A DNA stretch of 64,000 nt. Source: Cinclus cinclus (lineage: Eukaryota; Chordata; Aves; Passeriformes; Cinclidae). The position numbers and the translations under genes were made by a program. Each line of letters starts with the position of its first letter. Position 1 is the stretch's first letter. The stretch covers positions 7,064,102 to 7,128,101 of the forward strand of contig NC_085055.1 in the NCBI RefSeq assembly GCF_963662255.1. Direction: 5' to 3'. The notes beneath the pieces were generated by a model. That model was given only the letters and a program-made list of their open reading frames with translations. It was not told where the DNA came from and did no database searches. Shown piece after piece: positions 1 through 11,677 of the stretch.

Positions 1-674
1 TTCTTTGTTAGCCATATGGAGTACAGTCTGTAGATTCATTAAATGCCAGCTCTTCTACCTCCACTGTTGAGAAATATAAAAATGAACTTTATTAAGGAAG
101 ATAATTTTCCACAGCATGGTCCTGGAAGTTACCTGGAGGAATTAGCATCATCAAAATAGTGGAGAGCTTTGATGAGAGAGGGACCAGCATCATGGCCATA
201 CCTACCCAGCCTGTTTTTTCCTGTGCTCAAGGGCAACAATGCTTAAAGAGTGCTGCTGAGTGCTTCATTTTCTTACAGGCTGGCTGGAACAATGTTTCCC
301 TCAGTGTTACCAGAATTGAGTCTCCTGTAAAACCTCAGTAGAAATGTTCTTTTTACGTATTTTATTCCTGACACAAATCTGAATTTACTTGGTAACGTTG
401 GTTGGGAGTAGAAAGTACACTGGTTCTCAACTCAACTCTGAGGTTTTGACCAACAGCATCCTGCAGCTTTTACAAGATTAAGGAATAGAATGTAAATTCC
501 AGATGAACAACACAGCCATATTCTTTATGCTAGAATCTTCCAAGTAAAACCTCAATGGTCCATTTCTTAATTTCTTTTTTTCTATTATTTTTGCATGACA
601 GAAGCACTCATTGGGGTAGATTGAATCATTAAGCTACAATATTTAAATGTTTCTGCTTTGTTCCTGCTGCCCAG

Positions 675-746
675 GTATGTGGGAAACCTTCCACGAATAT
701 TTGACTACTCCCCTCTTGATCCAACACAAGATTTCAACACTCAGAT
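675..746 (+). CDS. USP13: USP13 exon: catalytic domain, YVGNLPRIF segment
   Basis: The acceptor is the CAG ending at 674 and the donor GTAAGT starts at 747. The exon opens with the last base of a split codon, then reads [16 protein letters not shown] and TQDFNTQ, and ends with AT of a Met codon finished in the next exon. This segment follows the catalytic-Cys box in USP5/USP13 proteins, and that box is not in the window. The first exon bases, GTATGT, themselves look like a consensus donor (see findings). Confidence 0.95.
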
Positions 747-1009
747 GTAAGTGACATTTCTCAGTTATTTACTTGGTTAGGTTAAATAGAATCTAAACGA
801 TTTAGTGACAGAGCAAAAGACCACCTTTTCATGAGCTCAGAAGTGAGATATGGCACGGGGAGAATGAGAAGATTTGCCCACTTAGTTGCAGGTAATGAGG
901 GTTCATCAAGGAGTCAAAGCAGTAAACATCATTTTTTTTTTGCTTGAAATGTCTTCTTTTCTGTTTTTCTCATGTCTTTGTATCTACCCCACCACTTTCT
1001 TCCTTACAG

Positions 1010-1103
1010 GGCTAAACTGGGACATGGCCTCCTTTCAGGCCAATATTCTAAGCCACCCATGAAATCTGAGCTTATTGAGCAGGTGATGAAAGAAGAACAC
1101 AAG
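1010..1103 (+). CDS. USP13: USP13 exon: catalytic domain, KLGHGLLSG segment
   Basis: The acceptor TTACAG ends at 1009 and the donor GTATTT starts at 1104. The exon supplies the G of the split Met codon, then [16 protein letters not shown] and [15 protein letters not shown]. Its length (94 nt, 1+31 codons) ends in phase 0 and matches the next exon. It is part of the USP catalytic domain between the Cys and QQD boxes, where the family has the GLLSG(Q/R)YS motif. Confidence 0.96.
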
Positions 1104-2818
1104 GTATTTGCCTGAGTTTGTACAGCCTGGTAACTAGGTAAAAGTTATATCCTGAGAAAAGGGAACAGGTGCTGGGCATTGAGGAGCATGTGTGGATCCA
1201 GCATGGATGGGATGCTTAGCAAGGTGGAATGTGCAGATTACTAAGTCAGGGATAAATTAGTCAGGCACTATTTGTGCAGTGCATCAAAGCAAGCACTGGT
1301 TCTGCTGATAAAGTGCTCTGCTGCTCCAGTGATGAGGGCAAATGTTCACTTGCAACCAATGTTTATCTTCTCTGAGGAACAACAACAACAAAAATGTTAT
1401 GCAGAGAGTCCTGGAAGCAGACTTCTAAACCCTCTTTAAATTTCTGAAATATGTGTAAAGAGCTGAAGAATTGTTTCCAGGAAGTGTCTGACAATACTCC
1501 ACTTGATTTCAGGAGATGTCTAGGTAATGCAAGATTAGGTGGTGCTGGAGGCTTTCATGGAGATGGAGGGGCCATGCAGAGCCACAGGAGCAATAATGCA
1601 TGCTTCTGCCACAGAAGGATGCTGGTGGTTGCCATAGAAATAGATATTTTTTTCTACCTTCATCTCTCAACTATTGACAGCAATTCCTCCTGAAATCAGA
1701 ATGCCAGTAAGATTTTGGACAGATAGGGCATCTGGTACAGAGTAGTTTGCATGATCTGGAAGTTGTGTGTCTCCCAGGTAATTGCTTTGCACAGTGGCAA
1801 TTCACTGTTTTGGAACAGCAAATGGATCCTGCTTGTTCCTATTAAATAAAGTTCAAGACTAATCAGCACTCCACTGGGACAAAGGAATAGTGGGACAGAT
1901 TTTAGCAAACTCCATACACTGAATTTTGTGTACTGACTGACCTGCTTTCCTGAACACATACAGGATGTGGCTGGAAAGTACTGTACTGGAATTTCAGGGA
2001 TCAGAATCCTTGGAGTAAAGCTACATCTCCATGTTTAGCTCAGCAGCCACTATTAGATGAGATATTGAGAATGCTTTAATGACAGATGGTATAAAACTCT
2101 GTCTGTTGGAGTAGGTATCTGCTGACATTTAACAGTACTTGTGTTCATTAGTTCAATTTAATGAAGCTGAAGTTACATGCATGAAGTTACTTATCAGGCA
2201 ATTCATAGCATATATAAGCATTTCAAACAGCTTTTACAGCTTTTGTTGCTTGTTGTATTGATGATTTATTTACAGAAAAAAGTCAGGTATAGATATTTTC
2301 TCTTTTTCTTCACTCTTAGAATACAAATCTATGATTTTTTCAGTTGAGGATGCTTTTTTGTTATTGTTGTTTGTATAGCATTTTAGGCCTTAAATGTTTT
2401 AAAGTGCTTCTTCTTTGTGTCTATAATATCAATTATTCATTTTACTTTTGTTCCTTTATTTTTTTCCCCCCTTCTACATGCAAAGAAGTTCTCAATCTTT
2501 CTGAGCCTTTGGAATTCATCCAAAGTTTTGGGCAGTTGTTGTCTGTAAAAGCATTCATATGAGATCTGCAGTGGTCCAGAACAGTCTATATTTAGCTAAA
2601 CTGTTTTGCAACTGTTGATGGGGAAAGTATGCCAGGTATTCTGTAAATATTCGTGGTGCTGTGGGGTTGAAATTTTTCACCACAGAAGTTTAGCCTGGAA
2701 ATGGCAGCATTTTTCTCGGACTTGCTTTAGGATTAAAAAGAGGTTGAATGCCTAAAGGGTCAAGAGCCAGGGCTTGATTTTCTGCTTAGAGCTTTAGCAT
2801 TTCTTCTGATTTGTTGTT

Positions 2819-2832
2819 CCCCCCCCCCCCCC
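2819..2832 (+). repeat. C14 homopolymer
   Basis: Fourteen consecutive C precede a T run in a USP13 intron. Long C runs are rare in this AT-rich DNA and are likely to be length-variable or error-prone in assembly. Confidence 0.9.
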
Positions 2833-4262
2833 TTTTTATTCTGCTTGAGGTGACATTGCAAGAGTCAATCCTTTTTTTTTGCAGACTGTCACACATGGCT
2901 TGTTTCTCTTCTTCCTGCTCAAGTGGCTGAGTACAAAGTTTATAGGTGGAAACAAGGCTTGATTCCAAACTCACTGCATTATATAGCAGGGCAAGTGTGC
3001 CACATTCTTGCTTGTGGCATAGGAAGAAGCCTGGGATGTTGTGAGCTGCTTTATGCACTTCTCTCCCCAGTCATAGTTTTGATGAAAGGCAGTTGAGGAC
3101 ACTGATGGACACATAACCCAGGATGCAGAAATCCCTAGAACTTCTCTCTATCCAGGCAATACTGAAATTCTGTCTCTTGATGGGAGCCTGTAAGGATCAT
3201 CTTGGCCTGATGTGGTTGGTAGTGTACTACCAAAAATTGAGAAAGCGTTTAAAAGTGAGAATCTGCTTCTGATTTCAGTGGGTCAAGGAATACTGCACCC
3301 TGTTAAAACACAGAAAAATAGTTACTCTTCTAGTGTGTATTTTATATGGCCTCCATTTCATGCTGCTTTTCCTATTTTTGTATTCATATGACAGTGCAAG
3401 TGTAGTGAGGAATGAGATTGGCTGAGTTTTTAATAGCCTCTGAGAGCTCCTAAAGATTATTATACTTTTGCTTGGAATTTCCAGAAAATTATTTGGTTTC
3501 ATGGATGGTGAGGGCAAATCTGAGAAATAGATTCTGACCCCTTCAAAAATGTTATTTAAAAGGCATAGTAGCTAGTGTTGTCTTGAGGATCTGGGACGGT
3601 TGGAGAGGTTCTTAAAGTGGTATAAAGGATTAGAAAGTCAAAACCAGGACTGTCTTGGAAGGCAGAGATTTTCTAACTTAGGGCAGTTTCTTCCTGATAT
3701 AACTGAATGGCCAAAGGCAGTAAGTTATGGTTTTTCAACATGACCAGCACCTGCAAATTGCAAATTCATGTCTGCTCTTAACAACCCACCTGGGAATGCA
3801 TGCTGCACACATTAGTTGTTCTCTGCTTGGTTCTGCACAGCTCTGGAGAAGGTTTTGTCCTGAGGAAAGCTGCCAGCTGATACACCAAAGTGCTTCAGTG
3901 CTCTGGCACAGGGTTCTGAAAGCAATAGCAAATGTTGTTATATAACAATGTAGGCTCTCAGCCTTTCTGAAAACCACTAACCTTTAAAAACCTCCAGTAA
4001 TCTCTTTAAAATGGCAATTGCCAAAGGAGAGGTAGAGTGAGTGCTGTAGGAACTAAGCCATGAAACATATTCTAAACCCACCAAATCTTGTTTCAGGACC
4101 CTTCCCATTTTTGTTAAAATGGAAAAATAGGTGAAATGAAAACTATCATTCTTTTAGTGCCAGAAATGGACCATAGATAGATTTAGTGGAGTAACTTTGA
4201 GTTATTTGTTCCATGGTTGAATAAAAATCACTTTTTAAAAGGTTTTTCTCTCTTTTATTTAG

Positions 4263-4388
4263 CCTCAACACAATGGAATATCTCCTCGAATGTTCAAGGC
4301 TTTTATAAGTAAAGGCCACCCAGAATTTTCCTCTAATAGACAACAAGATGCACAGGAATTTTTCCTACATCTTATAAATCTAGTAGAG
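4263..4388 (+). CDS. USP13: USP13 exon: QQDAQEF box of the catalytic domain
   Basis: The acceptor TTTAG ends at 4262 and the donor GTGAGA starts at 4389. The exon is 42 whole codons. It reads [18 protein letters not shown], then [19 protein letters not shown] and INLVE. The QQDAQEFF motif is the conserved QQD box of ubiquitin-specific proteases, which helps shape the active-site groove. Both boundaries are phase 0, so skipping this exon would keep frame but delete the box. Confidence 0.97.
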
Positions 4389-5656
4389 GTGAGAAAATCT
4401 GAATTGCTGCTTCTTTTTCTGGTTATATTAGACAATGAAGGCAAACCTGTTACATGAGGGGCTCATTTTTTAGTTATATTATTTTTAGCTTTAGATATGT
4501 AGAAGGTGGGACTAAATAAAATGTATTTTGTTTTAGAAACATTTGCTTCCTTAATTCTTCCTCTTGTTTACTTCAGACTCTTGCATGACCATGAACAGGG
4601 CCAGTGATGTTGCTAAAAACTACAGAGAGGTCAAGCATCATTGTACAGGCAATAAGATTCATAAACTTATGTGACCTTTTAAATTTCTGTTCCTGTTTAC
4701 CATATTGAAGTGTGTAATGGAATATTAATGAATCGGGTATTGTGATTATTATTGTTATTGTTCCAAATTCATATAATTGTTGGGAGCAAATTAATTACCC
4801 TGTCCAGCTGTTCTACAAATCCCATCTGTATGTTATTGAATCATGGGAGGAAGGATTCCCCTGCTGAAAGCAGAGTGGTTGTTTGTCAGTTGAATATTTC
4901 TGTATAAAGCTTTAGTTCCACCAGGCTCCAGCTCAGTGCTGTGTGTAAAGGAATCATACTGTGAATTTTAATGCTGTCTTTCTGAAAAGGAATTTACAAA
5001 TACATGCAATTTTGATGTAAAGCATTTATTGTTTACCCTTCCTCCCCCGTTTTCCCATTTTCCCCAAGAATTGAGGCTATTTATTCATGTGTTCAGTCTC
5101 TAGATGAAGTTACTCACATTTGTATGCACAATGTTCCACATCCCTAAATGCATGTACTGATTACAGGGTGGTTATAAGAGACTTTTCTGTTTCCTGCCTG
5201 ATAACAGACATTAACATGTGCAACAAAGAGGAGGTATATTATTTGCATGACATTCCCATCTGGATAATGAGCTACAAGTTGCTTGTTCTGTTTCAGTGCA
5301 TATTCAGAGTGGTAGGAGCAGTTCTATTTGCTAAGACAATGCTCCCTGTTATTTATCTGAGCCTTCTGTCTTTACTGTAACTTGCCAGCTTCTTACCTTC
5401 TGTTCACCTTGACTCAGTCAGGTTCCTGGGGTGGATACCCTGCAACTTCCCGTGTGTAGAAAGATGCCACAGTGGGTGCAGAAATTATGGGCTTCAGTGG
5501 TTTTCTGTGTAGGTGCCAGAGCTCTGCACACAGTCATGTGAGCTGAGCTGCTAGATCAGTGTCTTTGTGCTTGCCTTAAAACAACCAGCAGCTTTTGGGT
5601 TTTCTGGTAATTTTAATGATGGCCACAGAAGTGATTTGGTGTAATATTCCTTTCAG

Positions 5657-5810
5657 AGGAACCCTGTGGGTTCAGAAAACCCCAGTGATGTTTTCCGGTT
5701 CCTGGTGGAGGAGCGCACGCAGTGCTGCCAGTCCAGGAAGGTGCGCTACACGGAGAGGGTGGACTACATCATGCAGTTACCTGTGGCCATGGAGGCAGCA
5801 ACAAACAAAG
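5657..5810 (+). CDS. USP13: USP13 exon: [19 protein letters not shown] segment
   Basis: The acceptor TTTCAG ends at 5656 and the donor GTAAAG starts at 5811. The exon reads [19 protein letters not shown], then [18 protein letters not shown] and [14 protein letters not shown]. It is 154 nt and ends with the G of a split Asp codon completed at 7088. The paired Cys followed by KVRYT is shared by USP5 and USP13. The exon is noticeably richer in GC and CpG than the flanking introns, as expected for coding sequence. Confidence 0.96.
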
Positions 5811-7087
5811 GTAAAGGAGAAAACTGCTCTGCTTGACACAGGGATGTGCCACTTTGTGCCCAGAGATCCCCACCAGCACTGAATCTCCTTTGTCCTGGAC
5901 CGTGAAACAGTTTGTGAAAACTTCTTCATTATAAAAAAGGAACTGAACATACTAATGAATATCTTTTAAAAACACACACTCGCAGAATAAACCCCAAACC
6001 AAAATAACCAAAAACCCAAATCTGCTTTCTCTTCTTTAGCAGCAGATTATAAGATCTAATATGGCAGTGGAGAATAGGGGTGGGTATAAGGTCATTTGTC
6101 TTCTATAAATCTAAAATACACAAGTTGGATGTTCTGGGCTTTAGGCAAGGAGGGAAGGAGGATGAAGTGTTGGACGTTGATTTAATAAGCAGGAGTGTTT
6201 TTTCTTGTGCCTGTGAAAAACACCCTTGTTTTTAAGGGAGAAGATGGCCAAGGGGGCTTCAAGACGTGGGAGCAGGAGGGAGGCACTGACAAGTTGTGGT
6301 TGTGTCTGCAGTCAGTGGTGAAGAGCCTTGCAGAGTAAAATAATAAATGTATGCTTGAGGTAGAAGTGAAGGGGACATCACAGGAATATGAAGGGAGATG
6401 TGCCTCTGATTTCCTACATAATCCCAATTTTAAAAATACTTTAAATCCAGAGGGTTCTATTTTGATTGTTTGCTGAGATCCACAAGGCAGGGAATTTTAC
6501 CTACTTTTTGCCCAGCCTGCAATTCCTTGCACTGGACAAGAAGTTTAGGAGAACTTTGCGTTCTTTGTTCATCAGTTTCAGTGATGACTCCATTGCTTAT
6601 AAAAGAACATGTTATTTCCAGGTAATGACTCAGGAGACAGATTAGTTTGTGAATTTACCATATGGCACTGCTCAGCTTGGCAGTGTCGAGACTTTTTCTA
6701 GATCATGCATAATCCTGGCCTGTCTCAAAAATCAGATGACACAGATAGACAGCAATAACTTTCCAACTCAGATTGAGTTCTGATAAAGTGGGTGCGTGGC
6801 ATTACTGTTCACACAGGATTTTGTCTGTCATGGCAAAGTTTCCATTGCCTGTGTCCTGGTATTTTCAGTTCCGTGTTTTCACCATGAGCAGAAACTTAGA
6901 GATGTGGCTGTAAGTGTAGCTCCTGACCTCAGTGCAGACAAAAAGATCTGACGTCTAGTTAAAAGCATGTAAAACTTGTATTGCTAAGTAGGTTTTTGCA
7001 TTTCTAAAACTTGCAAAAATAAGCCTGATAAGGAACACATAGCCATGACAATATTCATTAGCTTCTAGTGTTGTGTGTATTTCTCAG

Positions 7088-7262
7088 ATGAATTAATTGC
7101 CTATGAATTGAAGAGGCGAGAAGCAGAAGCTGCAAGGAGACCTCTGCCAGAGCTGGTCCGTGCCAAGATCCCATTTAGAGCATGTCTGCAGGCCTTTTCT
7201 GAACCAAGCAATGTAGAGGATTTCTGGAGCAGTGCCCTTCAAGCAAAATCTGCAGGAGTTAA
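7088..7262 (+). CDS. USP13: USP13 exon: [15 protein letters not shown] segment
   Basis: The acceptor TCTCAG ends at 7087 and the donor GTAAGT starts at 7263. The exon reads (D)[17 protein letters not shown], then [19 protein letters not shown] and [20 protein letters not shown]. It is 175 nt, with two-base overhangs at both ends. The [12 protein letters not shown] and DFWSSAL strings are strongly USP13-like. The segment lies in the catalytic domain ahead of the UBA insertion. Confidence 0.97.
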
Positions 7263-7644
7263 GTAAGTGTGTGTCTGTCCTGCCTGTTAAAAACTGTGCT
7301 CTGTGCTTACCTTGCTACCTGAACACAGTCCAGAGAGAAACACACAAAAGCACAGTGACCTCTGGCATCACATTAGTGTTGGGGCTCATCAATGTGATGT
7401 GCAGATCAAGCCTTGGAAGAGTTGTAATGATGAACTTAGCAGGAAATTAATTGTTCTCAGTGGTCAGACTCCAAGAAGTGATGCAGTCTGGTTGTTGAGA
7501 GCTTGAACTTTTAAATGCTTGTAGGGTTGGATCCTTTGTATCAACCAGTGATAGCTCATCTCCATGTGCATGAGGAACTGAGATCTGTGCTGCTGGGGAT
7601 TCTGTTGTCTGATTTCAATGATTTGTGTTTCTTGTCCTTCCCAG

Positions 7645-7733
7645 GACTTCCCGTTTTGCTTCCTTTCCTGAGTACTTAGTGGTGCAGATAAAGAAATTCA
7701 CCTTTGGCCTTGACTGGATACCCAAAAAGCTTG
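7645..7733 (+). CDS. USP13: USP13 exon: [18 protein letters not shown] segment
   Basis: The acceptor CCCAG ends at 7644 and the donor GTATGT starts at 7734. The exon completes a Lys codon, then reads [18 protein letters not shown] and [11 protein letters not shown]. This is the YLVVQIKRF-type strand conserved in ubiquitin proteases. The 89 nt end with the first base of a split Asp codon. Confidence 0.96.
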
Positions 7734-8086
7734 GTATGTGCTTCTTTTATTTACCTTTCTATCCAAGATAATTAATAAGATGTGCTTACTATAATGAGGA
7801 CCTGACTCAAGTCCTAAGTTTGTACTGTGAAGATCCTAATTGAATCTTCTTCTCTTCTAAAACAAACTTAACCAATCCATCAGGTCCATGGAGTTAAAGC
7901 ACAATTTCATGTAATCTGAGCTAAAATGTGCTTTGAAGTTGCAAATTTTCCCAAGAACTCTTCAGAAGGAGAATCCTGGCTGTTTCTGTACCTTGAATAT
8001 CAGAGTCCCCTCTCTGAAGGGGTAGGTTGCACCATAAGGTCGTTTTTCTGGCTGCAGAAGCTTAGCCCATTTCTCTGCTTTTGTAG

Positions 8087-8209
8087 ATGTTTCTATAGAC
8101 ATGCCTGATTTCCTGGATATCAGTCACCTTCGGGCCAGGGGGCTCCAGCCAGGAGAAGAGGAGCTCCCAGACATTGCTCCTCCCATTGTCATTCCTGATG
8201 ACCCAAAAG
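8087..8209 (+). CDS. USP13: USP13 exon: start of the UBA-containing insertion
   Basis: The acceptor TTGTAG ends at 8086 and the donor GTATTT starts at 8210. The exon reads (D)[18 protein letters not shown], then [20 protein letters not shown] and PK. The [16 protein letters not shown] string is a USP5/USP13 hallmark just before the UBA tandem. It ends in the first base of an Asp codon that joins the 27-nt microexon at 9653. Confidence 0.96.
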
Positions 8210-8410
8210 GTATTTACTGACTTATTCTCCCCTGTATTTCCCTTTCCTTCTAGCACACAGGGATTCTCTTTAATCTTCACTGTTTGGAACTACGAACAAA
8301 AACCCAGCTCGGTACTTCTGTGATTGAACGCTGGTACTACACCCCTCAGCCTTTTTTCTTCCCTACTGGACAACCCTAGTTCTTCCAGCTTTTCTGTTTT
8401 GGGGATTTAT

Positions 8411-8520
8411 TATAGAATCACAGAGTGTTTTGGGTTGGAAGGGGTCTTAAAGTTAGTCTAGTTCCAACCCCCTTGCCATGGGTAGGGAGACCTTTCCCTA
8501 GAAGGTTTGATAATTGATGT
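8411..8520 (-). mobile_element. CR1 LINE 3'-end fragment
   Basis: The + strand shows ATAGAATCACAGAGTG, TTTTGGGTTGGAAGGGGTCT, then CTAGTTCCAACCCCCTTGCC and ATGGGTAGGGAGACC. This is the familiar reverse complement of the 3' end of avian/reptilian CR1, so the element is inserted in - orientation. It is 5'-truncated as usual, and the exact far edge is unclear. It lies in a USP13 intron and is the clearest clade marker in the window. Confidence 0.85.
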
Positions 8521-9263
8521 TGCTGTCCTTGACTCTCTCCAGAGAACCTTCAATGCCTGTCCATGACTCCCTTGGAGTAAAGTTACTGTGCACTTCCCAG
8601 GTCCAGCACAGTACAACAATACTTAATACACAAAGGACTACAATTTAAGAGAAACAGCTTTCCAGACATAGACTAAGACTAAATTTTATTCATTTTAAAA
8701 ATACAAGAATTGTTAGGCCCTAGAAGCTGTGTCTGCATGCACAGTCTTCTTCTCTGGATATACATGGGCTGCACAGCTCACTAAATAAAGCTGTGTCTCA
8801 AGGAGAAGATGGCAAACAGCTGACTATAATGTTTGTGGAGCAGAAAGAAAGAGGAGTGATTAAAATGATGTGCTGGGTTTTTTTTGTTTCTGTTTTTCTT
8901 AAATACTGTTTCTTTCATTCTAAAGTTCGGAAACAAGAACATTAAATATCCCCCTCCTTTATTCCCTGGGTTTCCCTGGAGAATAAAATAGTTTATAGCA
9001 AGTAAAATCTTGTTTTTATGGTGTCACCTTAGACCTAGGTGGTTGCACTTTCCCCCAGATGACTGAAATGTGAATGCCTCGGTATTTAACATGAACCTAG
9101 TAATGCAACTGCTCTCATGACATGAGTGCCCCTCTTTGCTTGGATATTTATAATAATATTTATAATACCATGCTGTACATATGTGAAAGAAAGCTAGTAT
9201 TGTGTGCAGAGCCAAGGATATGACCAACTTGAGTTCTCTAAAGGTTTTAATTGGATCCCTTAT

Positions 9264-9320
9264 CTAAGTTCCTGTAAAGAAGTCCTGTACCTTCTAAGTT
9301 CTTGTAAAGACCTGTACCTT
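9264..9320 (+). repeat. Two-copy tandem duplication (30 + 27 nt)
   Basis: Unit 1 (9264-9293) and unit 2 (9294-9320) both run CTAAGTTC(C/T)TGTAAAG... to ...CCTGTACCTT. They differ by one substitution and a 3-nt gap. This looks like a recent slippage duplication within a USP13 intron. Confidence 0.8.
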
Positions 9321-9652
9321 CTTAACCTCTTGCTGAATGGACTGACCTAGTCTTAGTGTAAATGCATGGGTATGGTACTTTATTTTTAAAATTCTTGCTT
9401 AGGCCAGCCATCAGCTTTATTTCCTACTGGTTTATAGTATCAGTGACACTTTTCTCTGAGCTGAGTTAGAGAAATATCGCTGCTCTAATTCATTGCAAAA
9501 ACATCAGGGAAATAAGGATGAAACTTCCCTGTCTCCATGAGGTCAAATGTTTCTCTAAGTTTAAAAATATGGAATTGTTTTACCCATATGGATCTCCTTA
9601 GCCTTCATGTAAGTCCTTTTCCCTGTTTCTTCTCCCCACTGTTGATTTTCAG

Positions 9653-9679
9653 ATCACATGGCGAACCATTTTGTGGAGT
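9653..9679 (+). CDS. USP13: USP13 27-nt microexon
   Basis: This exon was placed by phase and alignment. The acceptor TTTTCAG ends at 9652 and the donor GTACGT starts at 9680. It supplies (D)HMANHFVE and the first base of Ser, so the joined protein reads DHMANHFVESLDIDESS. That is the same length as the human USP13 linker as I recall it, but the residues are poorly conserved. It is needed for frame: without it the exon at 8087 (phase +1) would meet the exon at 10393 with the same split but nine residues missing. This is a short, divergent linker just before UBA1. Confidence 0.85.
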
Positions 9680-10392
9680 GTACGTATCTCATTTTTCTAC
9701 TGCTTAAAAAACTGTTATGCTTTTGTTCAGCTAATGGCTTCTCTCTCCTCACAAAGATGCATGAAGCCTTGCCCTGCATGCTTCCAAATAAAAACTGATT
9801 TCTGTGCTTGTTCAGTGTTTACTTCCATGTGTGTAGGACTCTCTTTGAGAGTCAGTATTGCCAGAATATGACCTGCTCCTCTGCCTGCTGCTCCTCAGGA
9901 GGCTCTTGCAGTTCTGGGGGTCACAGCCACTTGATCCTGGCTCCCTCTGCACTCTGATCCCACATAAAGCTGTCTGACCTTGTCATCCAGAGACTCCTAG
10001 ATCTGGCAGCTGTTATTTCTTTAACCTGCAAGGTCCTGCCTTTGAGAGGTGCTTGGTTTTGGCTGCCATCTCTAGCTGAGCTCAGCATCTGACTTCCTCA
10101 CCCCTTGAAATCCAGTGCTGAGATATTTTAAAATAAATGAAGTCCTGTGGGAATTCATCAAGATGTAATGATCTATGTCCCTTCTGAGACTAAAGATTAT
10201 CAGTAAGTTCATAACAACTACTGTAATGCTTTATGCCAAGGATGTTTTCTGCTGACTGTGGGTTTATTGAAGTACTAAACCAGATCCAAGCAATATGTAC
10301 TATGATATATGGCACCGTGAGTAACAATAAGAAATATTATGCAATGGATGATGAAATTAGGCTTTTATATTTTAGAAGGTCCTTTCTTGTAG

Positions 10393-10536
10393 CCCTAGAT
10401 ATTGATGAATCTTCAGTTATGCAGCTGGCAGAGATGGGCTTTCCTTTGGAAGCATGTCGGAAAGCTGTGTACTATACAGGCAACCTGGGTGCTGAAGTTG
10501 CTTTCAACTGGATCATTGCACACATGGAAGAACCAG
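10393..10536 (+). CDS. USP13: USP13 exon: UBA1 domain
   Basis: The acceptor CTTGTAG ends at 10392 and the donor GTCAGT starts at 10537. The exon reads LDIDESSVMQLAEMGFPLEA, then CRKAVYYTGNLGAEVAFNW and IIAHMEEP. This is a complete three-helix UBA fold with the MGF loop and the C-terminal W(I/V) hydrophobic patch. In this family the UBA tandem binds ubiquitin or polyubiquitin. The reading frame stays open upstream into intron 10233-10392, but no acceptor supports a longer exon. Confidence 0.97.
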
Positions 10537-11510
10537 GTCAGTGACTGGAGGGTGCAAGTTAAACTCAGCTCCTGGTTATGGATTTTGACAGTCAGTAGAA
10601 ATTTTATAATGTGTGACAGAGAAACAATGGCCCCCCCTTCCCCACCTGGGAAACCTGGAGGTGTGAGTGAATTTTCCTAAGCTGCTCCTGGGATGTGCAG
10701 ATCTTGACCATTATGTGGTATCCTCTGCCTAGAAGAAGACAACAAACTAAGCTACACCAGAAGTCCTGTCCTCACCAATGGTGTGGGCCAGCTCTGTTTC
10801 CACCCTTTGGCTAGGTCCGTGCTGCTAAGGGGGAAGCTGACTTGTGACCAAGTGTAAGTACAAAGAATCCTGTGGTCTGGATGCTTTTCTTCCATATCAA
10901 CCTTCTCTAGCTCAGGCTGGAGCATTCATGCCATACTTGGGCTGTCTAGTGGTGGATAGGGCTGCTAGATGTTCTCCACTTCCTGTGTTTCATCCATGCA
11001 AAGTTTGGACTCATGATTCAGCACTGAGTGCATCTCAGTATTTCCCTTGCCCGGAAACTCCAGATTTGGTTGAGTTCACGCTTCACCATGAGCTTTTGTG
11101 TTGCTTGTATAAATGGGGAATGAGTTTCACTTGGGCTTAGCAGGCATTTTCAGATATAGAATCAATTCATTTTACATCTATGCACTGGGTTGTCTATTAT
11201 CCCAATGCCATCATTGCTTCCATACCAATCTTTGCTGCTTTCCTGCAGTTGTTTCACTTCTGCAATGTGCCAAGTTATTCCAGTCTGCTCAGTATGAGCA
11301 TGTGCACCTAGATATTTTGTAATGTGCACATTCACTTTGTTGTTTTTAAGGCTTTCCACACGTCTAAGTCTGAATTTAGATGCCTGTGAAATGAACTTAT
11401 ATTGATTTCAGGACTGCTTCTGAGGTCCTGTGTGTTATTTGTTTGTGTTTATTGTTGACTTTCCAGTTAAAGAACAAAAGAAGGAACTGATGAATATTTG
11501 TTTGTTCTAG

Positions 11511-11677
11511 ACTTCGCTGAGCCATTGGTCACACCTGCATTTGGAGAAGTTGCTTCCAGTGGGGCAGCTGCTTTAGGAGCTGTAGGGCTAGATAACCAGC
11601 CTCCTGAAGAGATGGTTGCAATTATCATTTCCATGGGATTCCAAAGGAATCTAGCGATTCAGGCGCTGAAGGCGACA
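11511..11677 (+). CDS. USP13: USP13 exon: inter-UBA linker and start of UBA2
   Basis: The acceptor TTCTAG ends at 11510 and the donor GTGAGT starts at 11678. The exon begins (D)[17 protein letters not shown], passes through a small Ala/Gly-rich linker, and enters UBA2 with [18 protein letters not shown] and [11 protein letters not shown]. The second MGF loop is visible. UBA2 continues in the next exon. The 167 nt end in phase 0. Confidence 0.97.

Noticed and set aside
1..674. Search for the USP13 catalytic-Cys exon (GNSCYL type motif)
   Set aside because: No frame in this stretch encodes the Cys box, so it must lie upstream.
10233..10544. A longer USP13 UBA1 exon starting near 10233
   Set aside because: The frame stays open upstream, but the peptide before 10393 does not match the family and the acceptor at 10391-10392 joins cleanly to the preceding phase.
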